DNA of 61,618 nt from an uncultured Sutterella sp. Its GTDB lineage: Bacteria > Pseudomonadota > Gammaproteobacteria > Burkholderiales > Burkholderiaceae_F. Below, one piece after another: positions 19,942-29,508 of this stretch (its first letter is position 1; each line of letters opens with the position of its first letter). Position numbers and translations under genes: made by a program. The DNA lies in the NCBI GenBank assembly GCA_900315045.1, contig OMXR01000013.1:1-61618 (forward strand). The letters are read 5' to 3'. The notes under the pieces are model-generated. The model searched no databases and had not been told where the DNA came from. It saw only the letters and a program-made list of their open reading frames with translations.

Positions 19942-20694
19942 TTAGTTGGCGAACCACTTGCGGTAAATCTTCCCGTAGGTTCCGTCGCTGCGCATTGCCT
20001 TGAGAGCCGCATCAAGCTCGGAGAGCAGCTTTCTTTCGCCCTTGCGAACGGCAAAACCGAAGCTCTCGGCCTCGAAAATGGCGGGCTGAAGCGAGAGTCC
20101 CCTGGCAGCTGCAGGCTTCACGACCATGAAGTAGCCGATCACGGGCTTGTCAAGAAGCACGGCATCAGCTCCCTTCAGGCGAAGCTCCATGAATGCCTCG
20201 CTTGTTGCATTGAAAGCCTTGACGCGCGCTCCAGGCACCTTGGCGGCCATCTCCGCTCCCGTCGTTCCGATCTGAACGGCGATCGTCTTGCCCTTGAGGC
20301 TGTTGAGGTCGACATACTTGGCCTTGTCAGCCTTGCGAACGAGCAGTCCCTGGCCGGCCACGTAGTACGGTGCCGTGAAGTCGACCTTCTGAGCACGCTC
20401 CTCGGTAATCGTCACGCCTGAGGCCACCACATCAAGCGACTTTGAGGAAAGTGCAGGGATGAGCGCGTCAAACCCCATCGAGACGATCTCAACCTTATGC
20501 CCGGCTCTCCTGGCCATCTCGCGGATGAGATCCATGTCGAACCCTTTGTATTCACCCGTCTTGGAGTCCTTGAACTCAAACGGTGCGAACGTGGGCTCGC
20601 AGCCGACGCGAAGCGTGTCGGCAAAAGCAAAAGACGAGGCAAAAGAGGCTGCCAGGACGACGCCGGCGATCAGACCTTTGATTTTCATTTTCAT
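19942..20694 (-). CDS. Amino-acid ABC transporter substrate-binding protein
   Basis: A 250-residue periplasmic protein with a signal peptide (cleavage near FAFA/DTLRV) and the family-3 solute-binding fold: VGCEPTFAPFEF, YKGFDMDLIREMARR, and TITEERAQKVDFTAPYY holding the ligand-binding Arg and Asp. Ligands of this family are polar or basic amino acids; the exact one cannot be told. It starts only 5 bp after the cdsA stop, so it is probably co-transcribed with the translation/envelope operon. No permease or ATPase genes are near, so it must partner with components encoded elsewhere. Confidence 0.88.
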   Translation of the reverse strand: MKMKIKGLIAGVVLAASFASSFAFADTLRVGCEPTFAPFEFKDSKTGEYKGFDMDLIREMARRAGHKVEIVSMGFDALIPALSSKSLDVVASGVTITEERAQKVDFTAPYYVAGQGLLVRKADKAKYVDLNSLKGKTIAVQIGTTGAEMAAKVPGARVKAFNATSEAFMELRLKGADAVLLDKPVIGYFMVVKPAAARGLSLQPAIFEAESFGFAVRKGERKLLSELDAALKAMRSDGTYGKIYRKWFAN

Positions 20695-20699
20695 TTTTC

Positions 20700-21530
20700 C
20701 TACAGAACGAGTAGAGCTACCGCAGCGGCGGGAAACACGGCAAGAGCCGCATCCAGCCTGTCAAAAAAGCCGCCATGCCCGGGCAGGAGATTGCTGGAAT
20801 CCTTGATTCCCGCCTGGCGCTTAAGGGCCGATTCAAAAAGATCCCCAGCAATGGAAAGGGCCACCAGAAGGAAGATCATGACAAAAGCCGTGCCGAACCC
20901 ATGAACTGCCACGAGCCGGCTGGTAAACACGCATTTGACGGGGAGCATGACATAGGCCACGACCGTCACGAACAGCACCGTGACAACAGCGCCGAGCGCC
21001 CCTTCCCAGGTTTTCTTCGGAGAGATGGCCACCGCCATCTTGTGACGGCCGAAGGCAAGTCCGCTGAAGTAGGCGAACACATCGGCCAGCCAGACAACCA
21101 TGAACACCGACAGCATCAGCGGCCATCCGCCCTCACGGGCAAACCAGAGCAGCGCCGCCCAGGCAGCGAGCGGAAAGGTCAGCGCCATCACGATGCTGTA
21201 GCTGCGCTTCAGGCCGAATCCCCTGTCTCGCGCGGCAAAGACCACGGCAAGCACGGCAAGCCACACGCACGTCACGATCAGTTCAAAGCCGATGAAAAGC
21301 TCGCCTCCCGGGCGCACGTCCAGAAACGCCGCAGCGCACATCACAGCCGTTTCGATTCCCGCGATCATCCAGACGAACGTCATTTCAATGCGGGCGATGC
21401 GCAGCCACTCCCAGACGACGGCCCCGAATCCCACCGCAAGAACGGCAAGCAGAAGATTTTCCGAAACGGCCAGAGCCGCCAGCAGGACGGCCAGCAAAGC
21501 GGCCGCCGTGATCACTCGAGTCTTAAGCAT
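20700..21530 (-). CDS. cdsA: Phosphatidate cytidylyltransferase
   Basis: A 276-residue polytopic inner-membrane enzyme making CDP-diacylglycerol from phosphatidate and CTP. About eight hydrophobic segments are visible. The family signature appears as SALKRQAGIKDSSNLLPGHGG with FFDRLDA near the C-terminus. The ATG at 21530 has a ggagg site 6 bases upstream and overlaps the end of uppS, indicating translational coupling. Confidence 0.94.
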   Translation of the reverse strand: MLKTRVITAAALLAVLLAALAVSENLLLAVLAVGFGAVVWEWLRIARIEMTFVWMIAGIETAVMCAAAFLDVRPGGELFIGFELIVTCVWLAVLAVVFAARDRGFGLKRSYSIVMALTFPLAAWAALLWFAREGGWPLMLSVFMVVWLADVFAYFSGLAFGRHKMAVAISPKKTWEGALGAVVTVLFVTVVAYVMLPVKCVFTSRLVAVHGFGTAFVMIFLLVALSIAGDLFESALKRQAGIKDSSNLLPGHGGFFDRLDAALAVFPAAAVALLVL

Positions 21531-22236
21531 TCTCGCCCTCCCCGGCCTGGATCTGTTCGCTTGTCTTGCCAAAGCGCCTCTCGCGCCCGTCATACCACTC
21601 AAGAGCCTCGTGCAAATGCTCCGGGCCGAACTGCGGCCAGTACACGTCGCTGAACCAGAGCTCGGCGTACGCCGCCTGCCAAAGGATGAAATTGGAGATG
21701 CGCTTTTCTCCCCCAGTACGGATCATGAGATCCACGGGGCCGGCCCAGGAGAGCGCGAGATGCTTTCCGATGCTCTCCTCGGTAATGGGCTCTCCGGCGG
21801 CAGCGGCCGCACGGGCAGCCTGAGCAATGTCCCAGCGCCCACCGTAATTCATCAGGACGTTGAGCGTCATCGCAGAGGCGGGAGCAGTGATCTGCTCGGC
21901 CTGAGCAATCGCCTCGCGCAGCTTCCCGTCAAAGGCGGCGACATCGCCCACGACATGCAGTCTGATGCCGTTTTCAAGAAGGGGCTTGGCTTCCTGGGCA
22001 AGCGCCTTGACGAAAAACTTCATGAGCGTCTGCACCTCATCGCCGGGCCGGTTCCAGTTTTCACTGGAAAAGGCAAACACGGACAGGTGCTTTACGCCTT
22101 CGCGCCGAGCCGCCTCGACAATGCGCCGAAGGGTGGCCACGCCCCGTCTGTGCCCCTCCGTGCGAGGAAGGAACCGCTCCTTGGCCCAGCGGCCGTTGCC
22201 GTCCATGATGACAGCCACATGATTGGGTAAATGCAT
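21523..22236 (-). CDS. uppS: Isoprenyl transferase (undecaprenyl diphosphate synthase)
   Basis: A 237-residue cytoplasmic cis-prenyltransferase that makes the C55 lipid carrier for peptidoglycan and O-antigen. The pyrophosphate-binding motif HVAVIMDGNGRWAKER lies at the N-terminus, with VFAFSSENWNRP in the middle and DLMIRTGGEKRISNFILWQ near the end. The ATG at 22236 gives the family N-terminus; an alternative TTG 42 bases upstream is less likely. Confidence 0.95.
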   Translation of the reverse strand: MHLPNHVAVIMDGNGRWAKERFLPRTEGHRRGVATLRRIVEAARREGVKHLSVFAFSSENWNRPGDEVQTLMKFFVKALAQEAKPLLENGIRLHVVGDVAAFDGKLREAIAQAEQITAPASAMTLNVLMNYGGRWDIAQAARAAAAAGEPITEESIGKHLALSWAGPVDLMIRTGGEKRISNFILWQAAYAELWFSDVYWPQFGPEHLHEALEWYDGRERRFGKTSEQIQAGEGENA

Positions 22237-22401
22237 ATTTGAAAAGGGCGCGCTCCATGACTTCGGAAACGCTGTCAAAACTTAACAAAAAGCACCCGGA
22301 CAAAGCTTCCCGCAGTGAAGGAAAACTTTCTCTGGGCGCCGGAATCTGCGGACACCTGACCGTCAGATGAAAACTGGCCGATGTCCGCACTTTCGGACGG
22401 A

Positions 22402-22965
22402 CTAAACCGTCATCACTTCCTTTTCCTTCTTGCTGACAAGCTCGTCAACCTCGGCGATGTACTTGTCAGTTGTCTTCTGAATCTCCTTCTGAGCTCCAGT
22501 GGAATCATCCTCGCTGATTTCCTTGGCCTTCTCGAGCTTCTTCACGGATTCGTTGGCATCGCGGCGAAGGTTGCGAATGGCAACCTTTGCCTCTTCGCCC
22601 TCACCGCGCACGATCTTGCAAAGCTCCTTGCGGCGCTCCTCGGTGAGCGGGGGAATCGGCACTCGGATGACATCGCCGTTCACTGCGGGATTGAGCCCGA
22701 GATCAGCCGTGAGGATCGCCTTTTCCAGGACCTTCACCATCTTGCGATCCCAGGGCTGAACCGTGAGCGTGCGCGCATCGGCTACGCCCAGATTGGCCAC
22801 CTGCGTGATCGGCATCATCGAGCCGTAGTACTCGACAGTGATGTGCTCAAGGATGCCGGTGGAAGCACGCCCGGTGCGCAGCTTCACGAGATCGGACTTG
22901 AGCGACTCAACAGAGCGCTGCATCTTGCGTTCGGCCTCTTGCCGAATCTCAGCAACTGTACTCAT
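22402..22965 (-). CDS. frr: Ribosome recycling factor
   Basis: A 187-residue translation factor that splits post-termination ribosomes with EF-G. Family segments [32 protein letters not shown] and [16 protein letters not shown] are present, and the length matches the family. It follows pyrH by 37 bp in the usual order. Confidence 0.97.
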   Translation of the reverse strand: MSTVAEIRQEAERKMQRSVESLKSDLVKLRTGRASTGILEHITVEYYGSMMPITQVANLGVADARTLTVQPWDRKMVKVLEKAILTADLGLNPAVNGDVIRVPIPPLTEERRKELCKIVRGEGEEAKVAIRNLRRDANESVKKLEKAKEISEDDSTGAQKEIQKTTDKYIAEVDELVSKKEKEVMTV

Positions 22966-23002
22966 ACAAATTCCTTTCTAAACAATCATTTCAAAAAACA
23001 AC

Positions 23003-23725
23003 TTAGACATGCACCAGCGTGCCTTCGGGCTCGCCTAGAACAACCCTGAGCAGCGCCCCCTTCTTGCGGATCGAAAACACCTTGATCGGCAGTTTCTGAT
23101 CGCGGCAAAGGGCGAAGGCCGTTGCGTCCATCACCTTGAGGTTGCGGCTGATCGCCTCGTCAAAGGTGATGTCATGATACAGGGTTGCGTTAGGATCCTT
23201 GTTGGGATCGGCCGAATAAATGCCGTCGACCTTGGTGGCCTTGAGAACGATTTCGGCTCCGATTTCGGCTCCGCGCAGGGCTGCCGTGGTGTCAGTCGTG
23301 AAGAACGGGTTGCCGGTGCCGGCCGCAAAGATGACCACACGTCCCTTCTCGAGATACTTCAGGGCGCGTCCGCGGATGTACGGCTCGGCAACCTGAGAGA
23401 GCGTGAGCGCACTCTGAACGCGGGCCTCAACGCCGGCTCTGCGCAGGGCATCCTGCAGCGCCATGGCGTTCATCACCGTGGCAAGCATGCCCATGTAGTC
23501 GCCCGTCGCACGATCCATGCCGGTGGCGCCGAGCGCCACGCCGCGGAAGATATTGCCGCCGCCAACGACAATGCCGAGCTCCAGACCGAGCGCCAGAACC
23601 TCCTTGATGCTTTCGACCATCGAGGTGATCGTATCCTTGTTGATTCCGAACGCATCATCCCCCATCAGCGCCTCGCCAGACAGCTTGAGAAGGACACGCT
23701 TGTACTTGAGCTTCGGATGAGCCAT
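23003..23725 (-). CDS. pyrH: UMP kinase
   Basis: A 240-residue amino-acid-kinase-fold enzyme that phosphorylates UMP. Visible are [14 protein letters not shown] at the N-terminus, [11 protein letters not shown] for phosphate binding, [20 protein letters not shown] in the middle and [19 protein letters not shown] for the nucleotide site. Downstream of tsf and its terminator, upstream of frr. Confidence 0.97.
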   Translation of the reverse strand: MAHPKLKYKRVLLKLSGEALMGDDAFGINKDTITSMVESIKEVLALGLELGIVVGGGNIFRGVALGATGMDRATGDYMGMLATVMNAMALQDALRRAGVEARVQSALTLSQVAEPYIRGRALKYLEKGRVVIFAAGTGNPFFTTDTTAALRGAEIGAEIVLKATKVDGIYSADPNKDPNATLYHDITFDEAISRNLKVMDATAFALCRDQKLPIKVFSIRKKGALLRVVLGEPEGTLVHV

Positions 23726-23860
23726 TTCAATCTCCTAAGAGCTATAAAGTCTGAATGCGGCCGCAAGAAACCGCGGGCGGAAAACCACCCCCGGACGGAT
23801 CCGGGCTTTTCTGCCCCGTCACTAGCGCTGCACCATGCAATTTGGCGAGGATCATACAGC

Positions 23861-23896
23861 AAAAAGGCGCACCCGGGTTGAATTCCCAGGGGCGCC
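23861..23896 (-). terminator. Terminator between tsf and pyrH
   Basis: On the minus strand GGCGC-CC-GGG arms pair with CCC-GG-GCGCC with one mismatch and one wobble around AATTCAA, followed by five T residues. It should separate rpsB-tsf from pyrH-frr-uppS-cdsA. Confidence 0.8.
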
Positions 23897-23954
23897 TTCC
23901 GAGCCTCAAACGCACCCGCTTTCAGTGCGTCTGGAAAGTTTTCATTCCGACTTT

Positions 23955-24845
23955 TTAGGCCTTCTTGGCAGCGCTCTGCTGAGCGGCAACTTCGGCAGCG
24001 AAGTCCTCGTTGCGCTTCTCAAGACCTTCGCCGACCACGTACAGGGCAAAGGCGGCAACCTTGGCTCCCTTGCTCTTGAGCAGAGCGCCAACGGTCACAG
24101 AGTCATCCTTGACGAACGGCTGGTTGATCAGCGTGACTTCCTTGAGGAACTTCTGCACGGTGCCTTCGGCGATGCGGGGCAGCAGAGCCTCGGGCTTGCC
24201 GGCTTCCTTGGCCTTCTCGAGGGCGACGCGGCGCTCGGTCTCGATCAGAGCGGGATCAACGCCGTCCTTGTCCAGAGCCTTGGGCTTGGAGGCGGCGATA
24301 TGCATGGCAACGTCGTGAGCGAGTTCTTCGTCACCGCCAACCACGTCGACGAGAGCGGCAATCTTGGAGCCGCCGTGCACGTACTGGTGGAGCTTGCCCT
24401 GAGCCTCGAAGCGCACGAAGCGGCGGAAGCTCATGTTCTCGCCGATCTTGCCCACGAGGGCGGTACGGACCTGCTCAAGCGTCTGGCCGTTCAGCTCGAG
24501 AGCGGAAAGAGCGGCAACGTCGGCGGGAGCCTTCTCGGCAACCAAGCGGACGGCGTCCTTGGCCATCTGCTGGAACTCGGGATTCTTGGCGACGAAGTCG
24601 GTCTCGGAATTGGTCTCGAGAACAGCACCGGTCTTGCCGTCTTCGGAGATGAACACCGTGACGATGCCTTCGGCCGTGATGCGGGCGGCAGCCTTGGTTG
24701 CCTTGTTGCCCAGCTTCACGCGCAGAATCTCTTCAGCCTTGGCGGCGTCACCGTCGGCCTCGGCGAGAGCCTTCTTGCATTCCATCATCGGGGCGTCGGT
24801 CTTAACACGAAGCGCCTTAACCATTGCGGCAGTAATAACGGCCAT
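23955..24845 (-). CDS. tsf: Elongation factor Ts
   Basis: A 296-residue guanine-nucleotide exchange factor for EF-Tu. The family signatures [19 protein letters not shown] and [12 protein letters not shown] are present near the N-terminus, and the length is standard. It lies downstream of rpsB with a 197-bp gap containing a hairpin. Confidence 0.97.
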   Translation of the reverse strand: MAVITAAMVKALRVKTDAPMMECKKALAEADGDAAKAEEILRVKLGNKATKAAARITAEGIVTVFISEDGKTGAVLETNSETDFVAKNPEFQQMAKDAVRLVAEKAPADVAALSALELNGQTLEQVRTALVGKIGENMSFRRFVRFEAQGKLHQYVHGGSKIAALVDVVGGDEELAHDVAMHIAASKPKALDKDGVDPALIETERRVALEKAKEAGKPEALLPRIAEGTVQKFLKEVTLINQPFVKDDSVTVGALLKSKGAKVAAFALYVVGEGLEKRNEDFAAEVAAQQSAAKKA

Positions 24846-24934
24846 GTTGAGCTCCTAATCAATGTCCAGCCTGCGATCGCCTGAAGCGAGCGGGCGTTGG
24901 GATAAATTGGAAAATTTTAATCTGTACAGTGAAA

Positions 24935-24967
24935 GCGGAGCGAAGGATTGTTTCACCTGCGCTCCGC
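24935..24967. terminator. Hairpin in the rpsB-tsf gap
   Basis: Perfect 8-bp arms gcggagcg and cgctccgc with a 17-nt loop. On + it is followed by CTCTTTTTT, so it would stop an antisense transcript. In the sense direction of rpsB-tsf (minus) it has only TTTC and may act as an attenuator or RNase-processing site. Confidence 0.5.
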
Positions 24968-25042
24968 CTCTTTTTTAGGCCGGGATCCCTAATCGGACCC
25001 GCTCAGCCTGATGTTGAAAAACGGCTCGCCTGAACTCGCTGA

Positions 25043-25783
25043 TTAAGCGGCGGGAGCTTCTTCAACAAATTCTTCCTCGGCCTGAACCTCTTCGCCGGTC
25101 TTGGAGGATTCCTTGCCAGCGAGGATGGCATCGGCGATGCCGGAAGCGTAGATGGCAACAGCCTTGGCAGCGTCGTCGTTGCCCGGGATCACATAGTCAA
25201 CACCCTCGGGGCTGTGGTTGGTATCCACAACGCCGATGACGGGGATGCCGAGCTTGTTGGCTTCCTGGATGGCGATCTTGTGGTAGCCAACGTCAACGAT
25301 GAACAGAGCGTCAGGAAGGCTGTTCATCTCCTTGATGCCGCCGATGGACTTGTTGAGCTTCTCGATTTCGCGGGTGAAGTCAAGAGCTTCCTTCTTGGTC
25401 ATCTTCTCGACGCCGCCGTCCTCGACGGTCTGCTCCATGTCGCGCAGGTGCTTGATCGTCTGCTTGACGGTCTTGAAGTTGGTGAGCGTGCCGCCCAGCC
25501 AACGCTGGTCAACGTAGCAGCAGCCGGCGCGCGTAGCCTGTTCGACGATGATGTCGCGGCCGCCGCGCTTGGTGTTCACGAAAAGGATCTTGCCGCCGTT
25601 GGCAGCGAGTTCACGGGCAAACTTCTCAGCCTCGGCGAACTTCTCGACAGTCTTCTCGAGGTTGATGATATGAATCTTGTTGCGGGCGCCGAAGATGTAC
25701 TGCGCCATGCGGGGATTCCAGAAACGGGTCTGGTGGCCGAAGTGGCAACCAGCCTCAAGCATTTCACGCATGCTGACGGACAT
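25043..25783 (-). CDS. rpsB: 30S ribosomal protein S2
   Basis: A 246-residue small-subunit ribosomal protein. Family signatures [20 protein letters not shown] at the N-terminus and [25 protein letters not shown] in the last third are clear. The C-terminus has an acidic tail ([16 protein letters not shown]). A ggag ribosome-binding site precedes the start. The leader is about 155 nt, long enough for the S2-binding autoregulatory structure known upstream of rpsB in other bacteria, though I did not resolve its fold. Confidence 0.97.
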   Translation of the reverse strand: MSVSMREMLEAGCHFGHQTRFWNPRMAQYIFGARNKIHIINLEKTVEKFAEAEKFARELAANGGKILFVNTKRGGRDIIVEQATRAGCCYVDQRWLGGTLTNFKTVKQTIKHLRDMEQTVEDGGVEKMTKKEALDFTREIEKLNKSIGGIKEMNSLPDALFIVDVGYHKIAIQEANKLGIPVIGVVDTNHSPEGVDYVIPGNDDAAKAVAIYASGIADAILAGKESSKTGEEVQAEEEFVEEAPAA

Positions 25784-25946
25784 TTTTAATCTCCAAGGTT
25801 AATGTCTGACGCCGCAGCCGAATGATTTGCGGTCCCGATCGGGCCACCTCGGACAAGCTGCAGCGCGCTATTTACAAGCCCTCAGTCAACAACGACAGTC
25901 GGGCCAACAAAACTCCCCTGCCATGGGCCGGGGAGGAAAGCGCGGG

Positions 25947-25976
25947 ATTATATATTGTTTTCCCTGAATTGTGCAA
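25947..25976 (-). promoter_or_regulatory. Strong sigma-70 promoter for rpsB-tsf
   Basis: On the minus strand TTGCAC (25976-25971), an 18-nt spacer and a perfect TATAAT (25952-25947). Start of transcription would be near 25940. Confidence 0.8.
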
Positions 25977-26012
25977 CACCGAAAAGAGCATTTCAGACAA
26001 AGGCGGCAGCCT

Positions 26013-26513
26013 TCAGCTCAGCTTGTGCTCCTTGCGCATCTTGGCAATGGTTTCGGGCATGTAGGGCATCACATAGTCGATGACCGTCTCGGCGGGAACG
26101 ATCAGCACCGAATTTCTCCAGTAGCCGCTCTTCACCGCCGAAGTCATTCCGGCGATGAACACGCAAACGCACACGATCACCACGCCGCGGACAAAACCGA
26201 AAATGCTGCCGATCGCACGATCCTCGAAACTCACGCCTCCGGCACGAAGCAGCTTGCCGATCAGCTTGCTCGCCATGCCGCAGGTGAACAGCGTGATCAC
26301 GACGATGCCGAGCGCCGCGAGGGCAAGCCGGATGAAGAACGAGAGGCTTGGCAGCGGAATGACATCGGCAAGTTCAGGAGCATACTTGGTCGAGAGCCAG
26401 ATGGCGAGAACCCAGCCGAGAATCGCAAAGACTTCACGGACCACGCCCCGGCTCACGCCAAGAACCGTGGACACGAGCAGCACGACCGCAATGACCCAAT
26501 CAATCTCATTCAT
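26013..26513 (-). CDS. cvpA: CvpA family membrane protein
   Basis: A 166-residue inner-membrane protein with four hydrophobic helices, starting MNEIDWVIAVVLLVSTVLGVSRGVVREVF and containing GSIFGFVRGVV, the family hallmark. CvpA is required for colicin V production in E. coli and for envelope stress tolerance; its molecular role is unsettled. It lies downstream of the SPOR protein and folC in the usual order. purF, often next to it, is not here. Confidence 0.92.
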   Translation of the reverse strand: MNEIDWVIAVVLLVSTVLGVSRGVVREVFAILGWVLAIWLSTKYAPELADVIPLPSLSFFIRLALAALGIVVITLFTCGMASKLIGKLLRAGGVSFEDRAIGSIFGFVRGVVIVCVCVFIAGMTSAVKSGYWRNSVLIVPAETVIDYVMPYMPETIAKMRKEHKLS

Positions 26514-26549
26514 AAATAAAAATTCCTTACAGTGACAGCAATTGAGGGA

Positions 26550-27380
26550 CTACTGCGTCTTTTTGACCTGTTTCTGAACGGGCTTGGGCTGCGTAATCAC
26601 CCCCTTGTGCCCATACTCCTTCATCCGCGTGAGAGCCTGCTCGGCCTGTGCCTGCGTCGCAAAGCGTCCGACGCGAACGCTCCACAGATCCGTGTTGCGG
26701 CTCTTGACAACCTGAATGTATGCGGGCAGTCCGAGCTTGCTGAGCTGATCCTTGCGGACGGCGGCGGCCGCCTTGTTGCTTGTTGCCACCACTTGAATGT
26801 AGAACCTTCCGCTGGGGGAGGATTTTATAGGCTTGCCGGGGTCCCTCTGGGTCTGCAGTCTGGCAATCGTATTGCCCATCGGATCGTCGGGCTGCGCAGC
26901 GCTCCCGCCAGAGGGCGTCCTGACCTCGGTTTTCTGAGACTTGTCTGCTGACCTGGCATCTGCTTTTTTCGCTTCAGCCGGCTTGCGCTCGGCCGGGCGG
27001 ACATTCGGACGGACCATGTTGTCGCTCGAGGACAGGGACTTTGCGACCTTTTCCCCGGACATCTGGTTGACCTTCTGGCGCTCGGCCTGCTCCCTCGCCT
27101 TTCTGGCATTGAGCTCCACCTGGGCGACAAGCTTCTGGTCACCGGCCGCAGGGATCGAGGTCACGGCCTTGGGCGCCTTGGCCTCGTAAGACGGCCGGAA
27201 CACGGCAGGCGCAACCACAATCGCCAGCAAAACAATGGCAGCCAGCCCGATCAGCCGATGCTTGTTGCGCACCCGCGCCCGCCTCTTTCTGGCCTGCTCC
27301 TGATCCTCCATCTCCTCGCCGAACGGATAGTCTTCCCGAGTCCGCTCTTCGGGGAAAATCTGCTCAAACTTGTCGCTCAT
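26550..27380 (-). CDS. SPOR domain-containing inner-membrane protein
   Basis: A 276-residue bitopic protein. A basic cytoplasmic N-terminus (RKRRARVRNKHR) leads to a transmembrane helix around residues 41-61 (LIGLAAIVLLAIVVAPAVF), then a charged Lys/Ala/Pro-rich periplasmic linker. The C-terminal SPOR domain (GRFYIQVVATSNKAAAA to RMKEYGHKG) binds denuded septal peptidoglycan. DedD-like proteins of this shape are encoded between folC and cvpA in many proteobacteria, so a division role is likely. Confidence 0.9.
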   Translation of the reverse strand: MSDKFEQIFPEERTREDYPFGEEMEDQEQARKRRARVRNKHRLIGLAAIVLLAIVVAPAVFRPSYEAKAPKAVTSIPAAGDQKLVAQVELNARKAREQAERQKVNQMSGEKVAKSLSSSDNMVRPNVRPAERKPAEAKKADARSADKSQKTEVRTPSGGSAAQPDDPMGNTIARLQTQRDPGKPIKSSPSGRFYIQVVATSNKAAAAVRKDQLSKLGLPAYIQVVKSRNTDLWSVRVGRFATQAQAEQALTRMKEYGHKGVITQPKPVQKQVKKTQ

Positions 27381-27423
27381 CGCTTACTTGTGCCTGTCTG
27401 ATACGCTTTTTGCCTGCGGATCC

Positions 27424-28788
27424 CTACGGGTACACGCCAAGGGGCACCTTTCCCCCCAGCGCCTGCATGATTGCCGAAACAGTGACAAAGGATCCAAATC
27501 CGACGATTTTAACAGCACGGCCGTCTCTCATCGCCTTTCGGCTTTCCGCGAGGGCCTGCCCGAGTGCATCTGCAACACAGTCAAAAGCGCCTACCCGGCT
27601 CATGTCCACGCCAGCCTGCTTCATTGCGCGGCAGAGCTCGGAGCTGCTCGCCGCCCGCGGCCCAGTGAGCGAGGCAACAAACCAGCGGGAAACAACCGGG
27701 CTCACAATTCTGGAAACCTCTTTCATGTCCTTGTCGGAGAGCATCCCGAACACGGCCCAAAGCTCCTCGCCCTCGGCCCTGTACCCCTTGAGGTTCCTGA
27801 GGAGGGCCTCGGCGGCATTCGGATTATGGCCAACATCAATCGTCAGTTCCGCGCCGAGCTCATCCCGGGGCTTGATGCACTGAAACCTGCCCGTGAGACG
27901 AACGCTTTCAAGTCCCCTAGCAATGCCGGACCGATACCGCGGGAAGTTCGCCCTCATGAGCATGAGCGCCGCCAGCGCTCCGGCGGCGTTCTGAATCTGG
28001 TTGGCGCCAGCGAGCGCTGGCAGCGGCAGCCCCTCAAGCCGCTCATCGATGCCGGCAACGCGCAAGTCAAAGAACTTGCCGTCAGAGGAGATCTGCGTCT
28101 CGAAGTCCCGGCCGTAGACATAAAGCGGAGCGCCGATTCGGGCGGCATGATCCAGAAGCGTCTGCGGCGGATTTCGGTCCGTGCAGACAGCGGGCCTGCC
28201 CGCTCTGTAGATGCAGGCTTTCTCGTACGCAATCTGCTCGCGCGTGCTGCCGAGAAACGCAATATGGTCGATGCCGATGGCGCAGACGATCCCGCAGTCC
28301 GTATCGATTGCGTTCATGGCATCGAGCCGGCCCCCGAGCCCGATTTCCAGAATCACCGCATCCAGATGGGCCTCGGCGAAAATCTTGAGGATCGCCAGTC
28401 CGGTGAATTCAAAATAGGAAAGCGTCAGATCGCCCCGCGCTTCGTTCACGGCTTTGAGCGCGCGCACGATCGTTTCGTCATCGGCCTCTTTTCCGTCGAG
28501 GAACACCCTCTCATTGAAGCGCACGAGATGGGGCGACGTGTGCATGCCGACACGGTAGCCGGCGCAGCGCAGAACCGACTCGAGCATCGCGCACGTGCTG
28601 CCTTTGCCGTTCGTGCCGGCAACGGTGAACACCGGACAGGAGAACCTGATCCCCAGCTTGTCAATCATGAGGTTCATGCGCTCAAGCCCAAGATCAATGG
28701 GCTTGCTGTGCAGCTGCTCGATGAACTCGAGCCAGTCGCTTAACACTCCCGTCCCGGGAGCCGCGATTATTTCGGTCATATCAATCAT
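27424..28788 (-). CDS. folC: Bifunctional dihydrofolate synthase/folylpolyglutamate synthase
   Basis: A Mur-ligase-fold enzyme of about 454 residues that adds glutamate to dihydropteroate and folates. The ATP-binding loop TVAGTNGKGSTCAMLE, GMHTSPHLVRFNERV, FEFTGLAILKIF and EIGLGGRLDAMN are all present. I chose the ATG at 28788; an ATG three codons later is equally possible, because neither has a clear ribosome-binding site. A longer frame upstream would run through the hairpin at 28792-28814 and is rejected. Confidence 0.93.
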   Translation of the reverse strand: MIDMTEIIAAPGTGVLSDWLEFIEQLHSKPIDLGLERMNLMIDKLGIRFSCPVFTVAGTNGKGSTCAMLESVLRCAGYRVGMHTSPHLVRFNERVFLDGKEADDETIVRALKAVNEARGDLTLSYFEFTGLAILKIFAEAHLDAVILEIGLGGRLDAMNAIDTDCGIVCAIGIDHIAFLGSTREQIAYEKACIYRAGRPAVCTDRNPPQTLLDHAARIGAPLYVYGRDFETQISSDGKFFDLRVAGIDERLEGLPLPALAGANQIQNAAGALAALMLMRANFPRYRSGIARGLESVRLTGRFQCIKPRDELGAELTIDVGHNPNAAEALLRNLKGYRAEGEELWAVFGMLSDKDMKEVSRIVSPVVSRWFVASLTGPRAASSSELCRAMKQAGVDMSRVGAFDCVADALGQALAESRKAMRDGRAVKIVGFGSFVTVSAIMQALGGKVPLGVYP

Positions 28789-28791
28789 CAA

Positions 28792-28814
28792 GCCGCCCGA
28801 ACGGCTCGGGCGGC
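28792..28814 (-). terminator. Hairpin between the M50 protease gene and folC
   Basis: Perfect 9-bp arms gccgcccga and tcgggcggc with a 5-nt loop. It sits immediately before the folC start and lacks a T-tract on the minus strand, so it may modulate folC translation as well as transcription. Confidence 0.5.
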
Positions 28815-28825
28815 CCTTTCTATTC

Positions 28826-29482
28826 TTAGAGGAAAAGTTCAACGATCCAACCGCCCAGGTGCAGGAACGGACTGATGAAGATGTTCAGCAGTCCGCTGGC
28901 GATCAGCACGATCATGATGATCATTCCGTAGCGTTCAAGCTGGGCGTAGGAGGCAGCCAGCCGATAAGGCAGCAGCCCCTCCAGAATGCGTCCGCCATCG
29001 AGCGGCAGGATCGGAATGAGGTTGAACGCCATCAGCATCAGGTTGACGTTTACGCCGGCCGAAGCCGTTTCAAACAGAATCTGCTGAGTGAGACCGTCAG
29101 GAAGCGCAGTGACAAGGAACCGGATCACCAGCACCCACAAAATCGCCTGCAGCAGATTGCTGCCGGGACCGGCCAGCGCCACCAGAATCATGTCCCGCTT
29201 GGGATTGCGCAGGCGCGAGAAATTGACCGGGACAGGCTTTGCCCAGCCGAAAAGAACGCCGCTTGCGCCGGAGATCAGGCTGCCCACAAGCAGCATCCCC
29301 GGGATCAGCACGGTGCCGATCGGGTCAACGTGGGCTATCGGGTTCAGCGTGACGCGTCCCAGCATGTAGGCTGTGGGGTCTCCCAGCTGCTTGGCTGCGA
29401 ACCCGTGAGCGGCCTCGTGCAGCGTGATTGCGAGAATGGCCGGAATAGCGTAGATCGCTATGGTGAGAATGATGTTTTGCAT
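28826..29482 (-). CDS. Site-2 protease family (M50) membrane metalloprotease
   Basis: A 218-residue integral-membrane zinc protease of the short, PDZ-less subgroup. The zinc motif HEAAHG is in the first membrane helix (AITLHEAAHGFAAKQLGDPTA, residues about 18-38), and the third ligand region reads LIPILPLDGGRIL. The ATG at 29482 gives the typical MQNIILTIAIYAIPAI start. Its substrate is unknown. RseP-type proteases are longer, so this is not the sigma-E regulator. Confidence 0.88.
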   Translation of the reverse strand: MQNIILTIAIYAIPAILAITLHEAAHGFAAKQLGDPTAYMLGRVTLNPIAHVDPIGTVLIPGMLLVGSLISGASGVLFGWAKPVPVNFSRLRNPKRDMILVALAGPGSNLLQAILWVLVIRFLVTALPDGLTQQILFETASAGVNVNLMLMAFNLIPILPLDGGRILEGLLPYRLAASYAQLERYGMIIMIVLIASGLLNIFISPFLHLGGWIVELFL

Positions 29483-29508
29483 AGGCGGGCAAGTGTAGCA
29501 AAGTGCGT

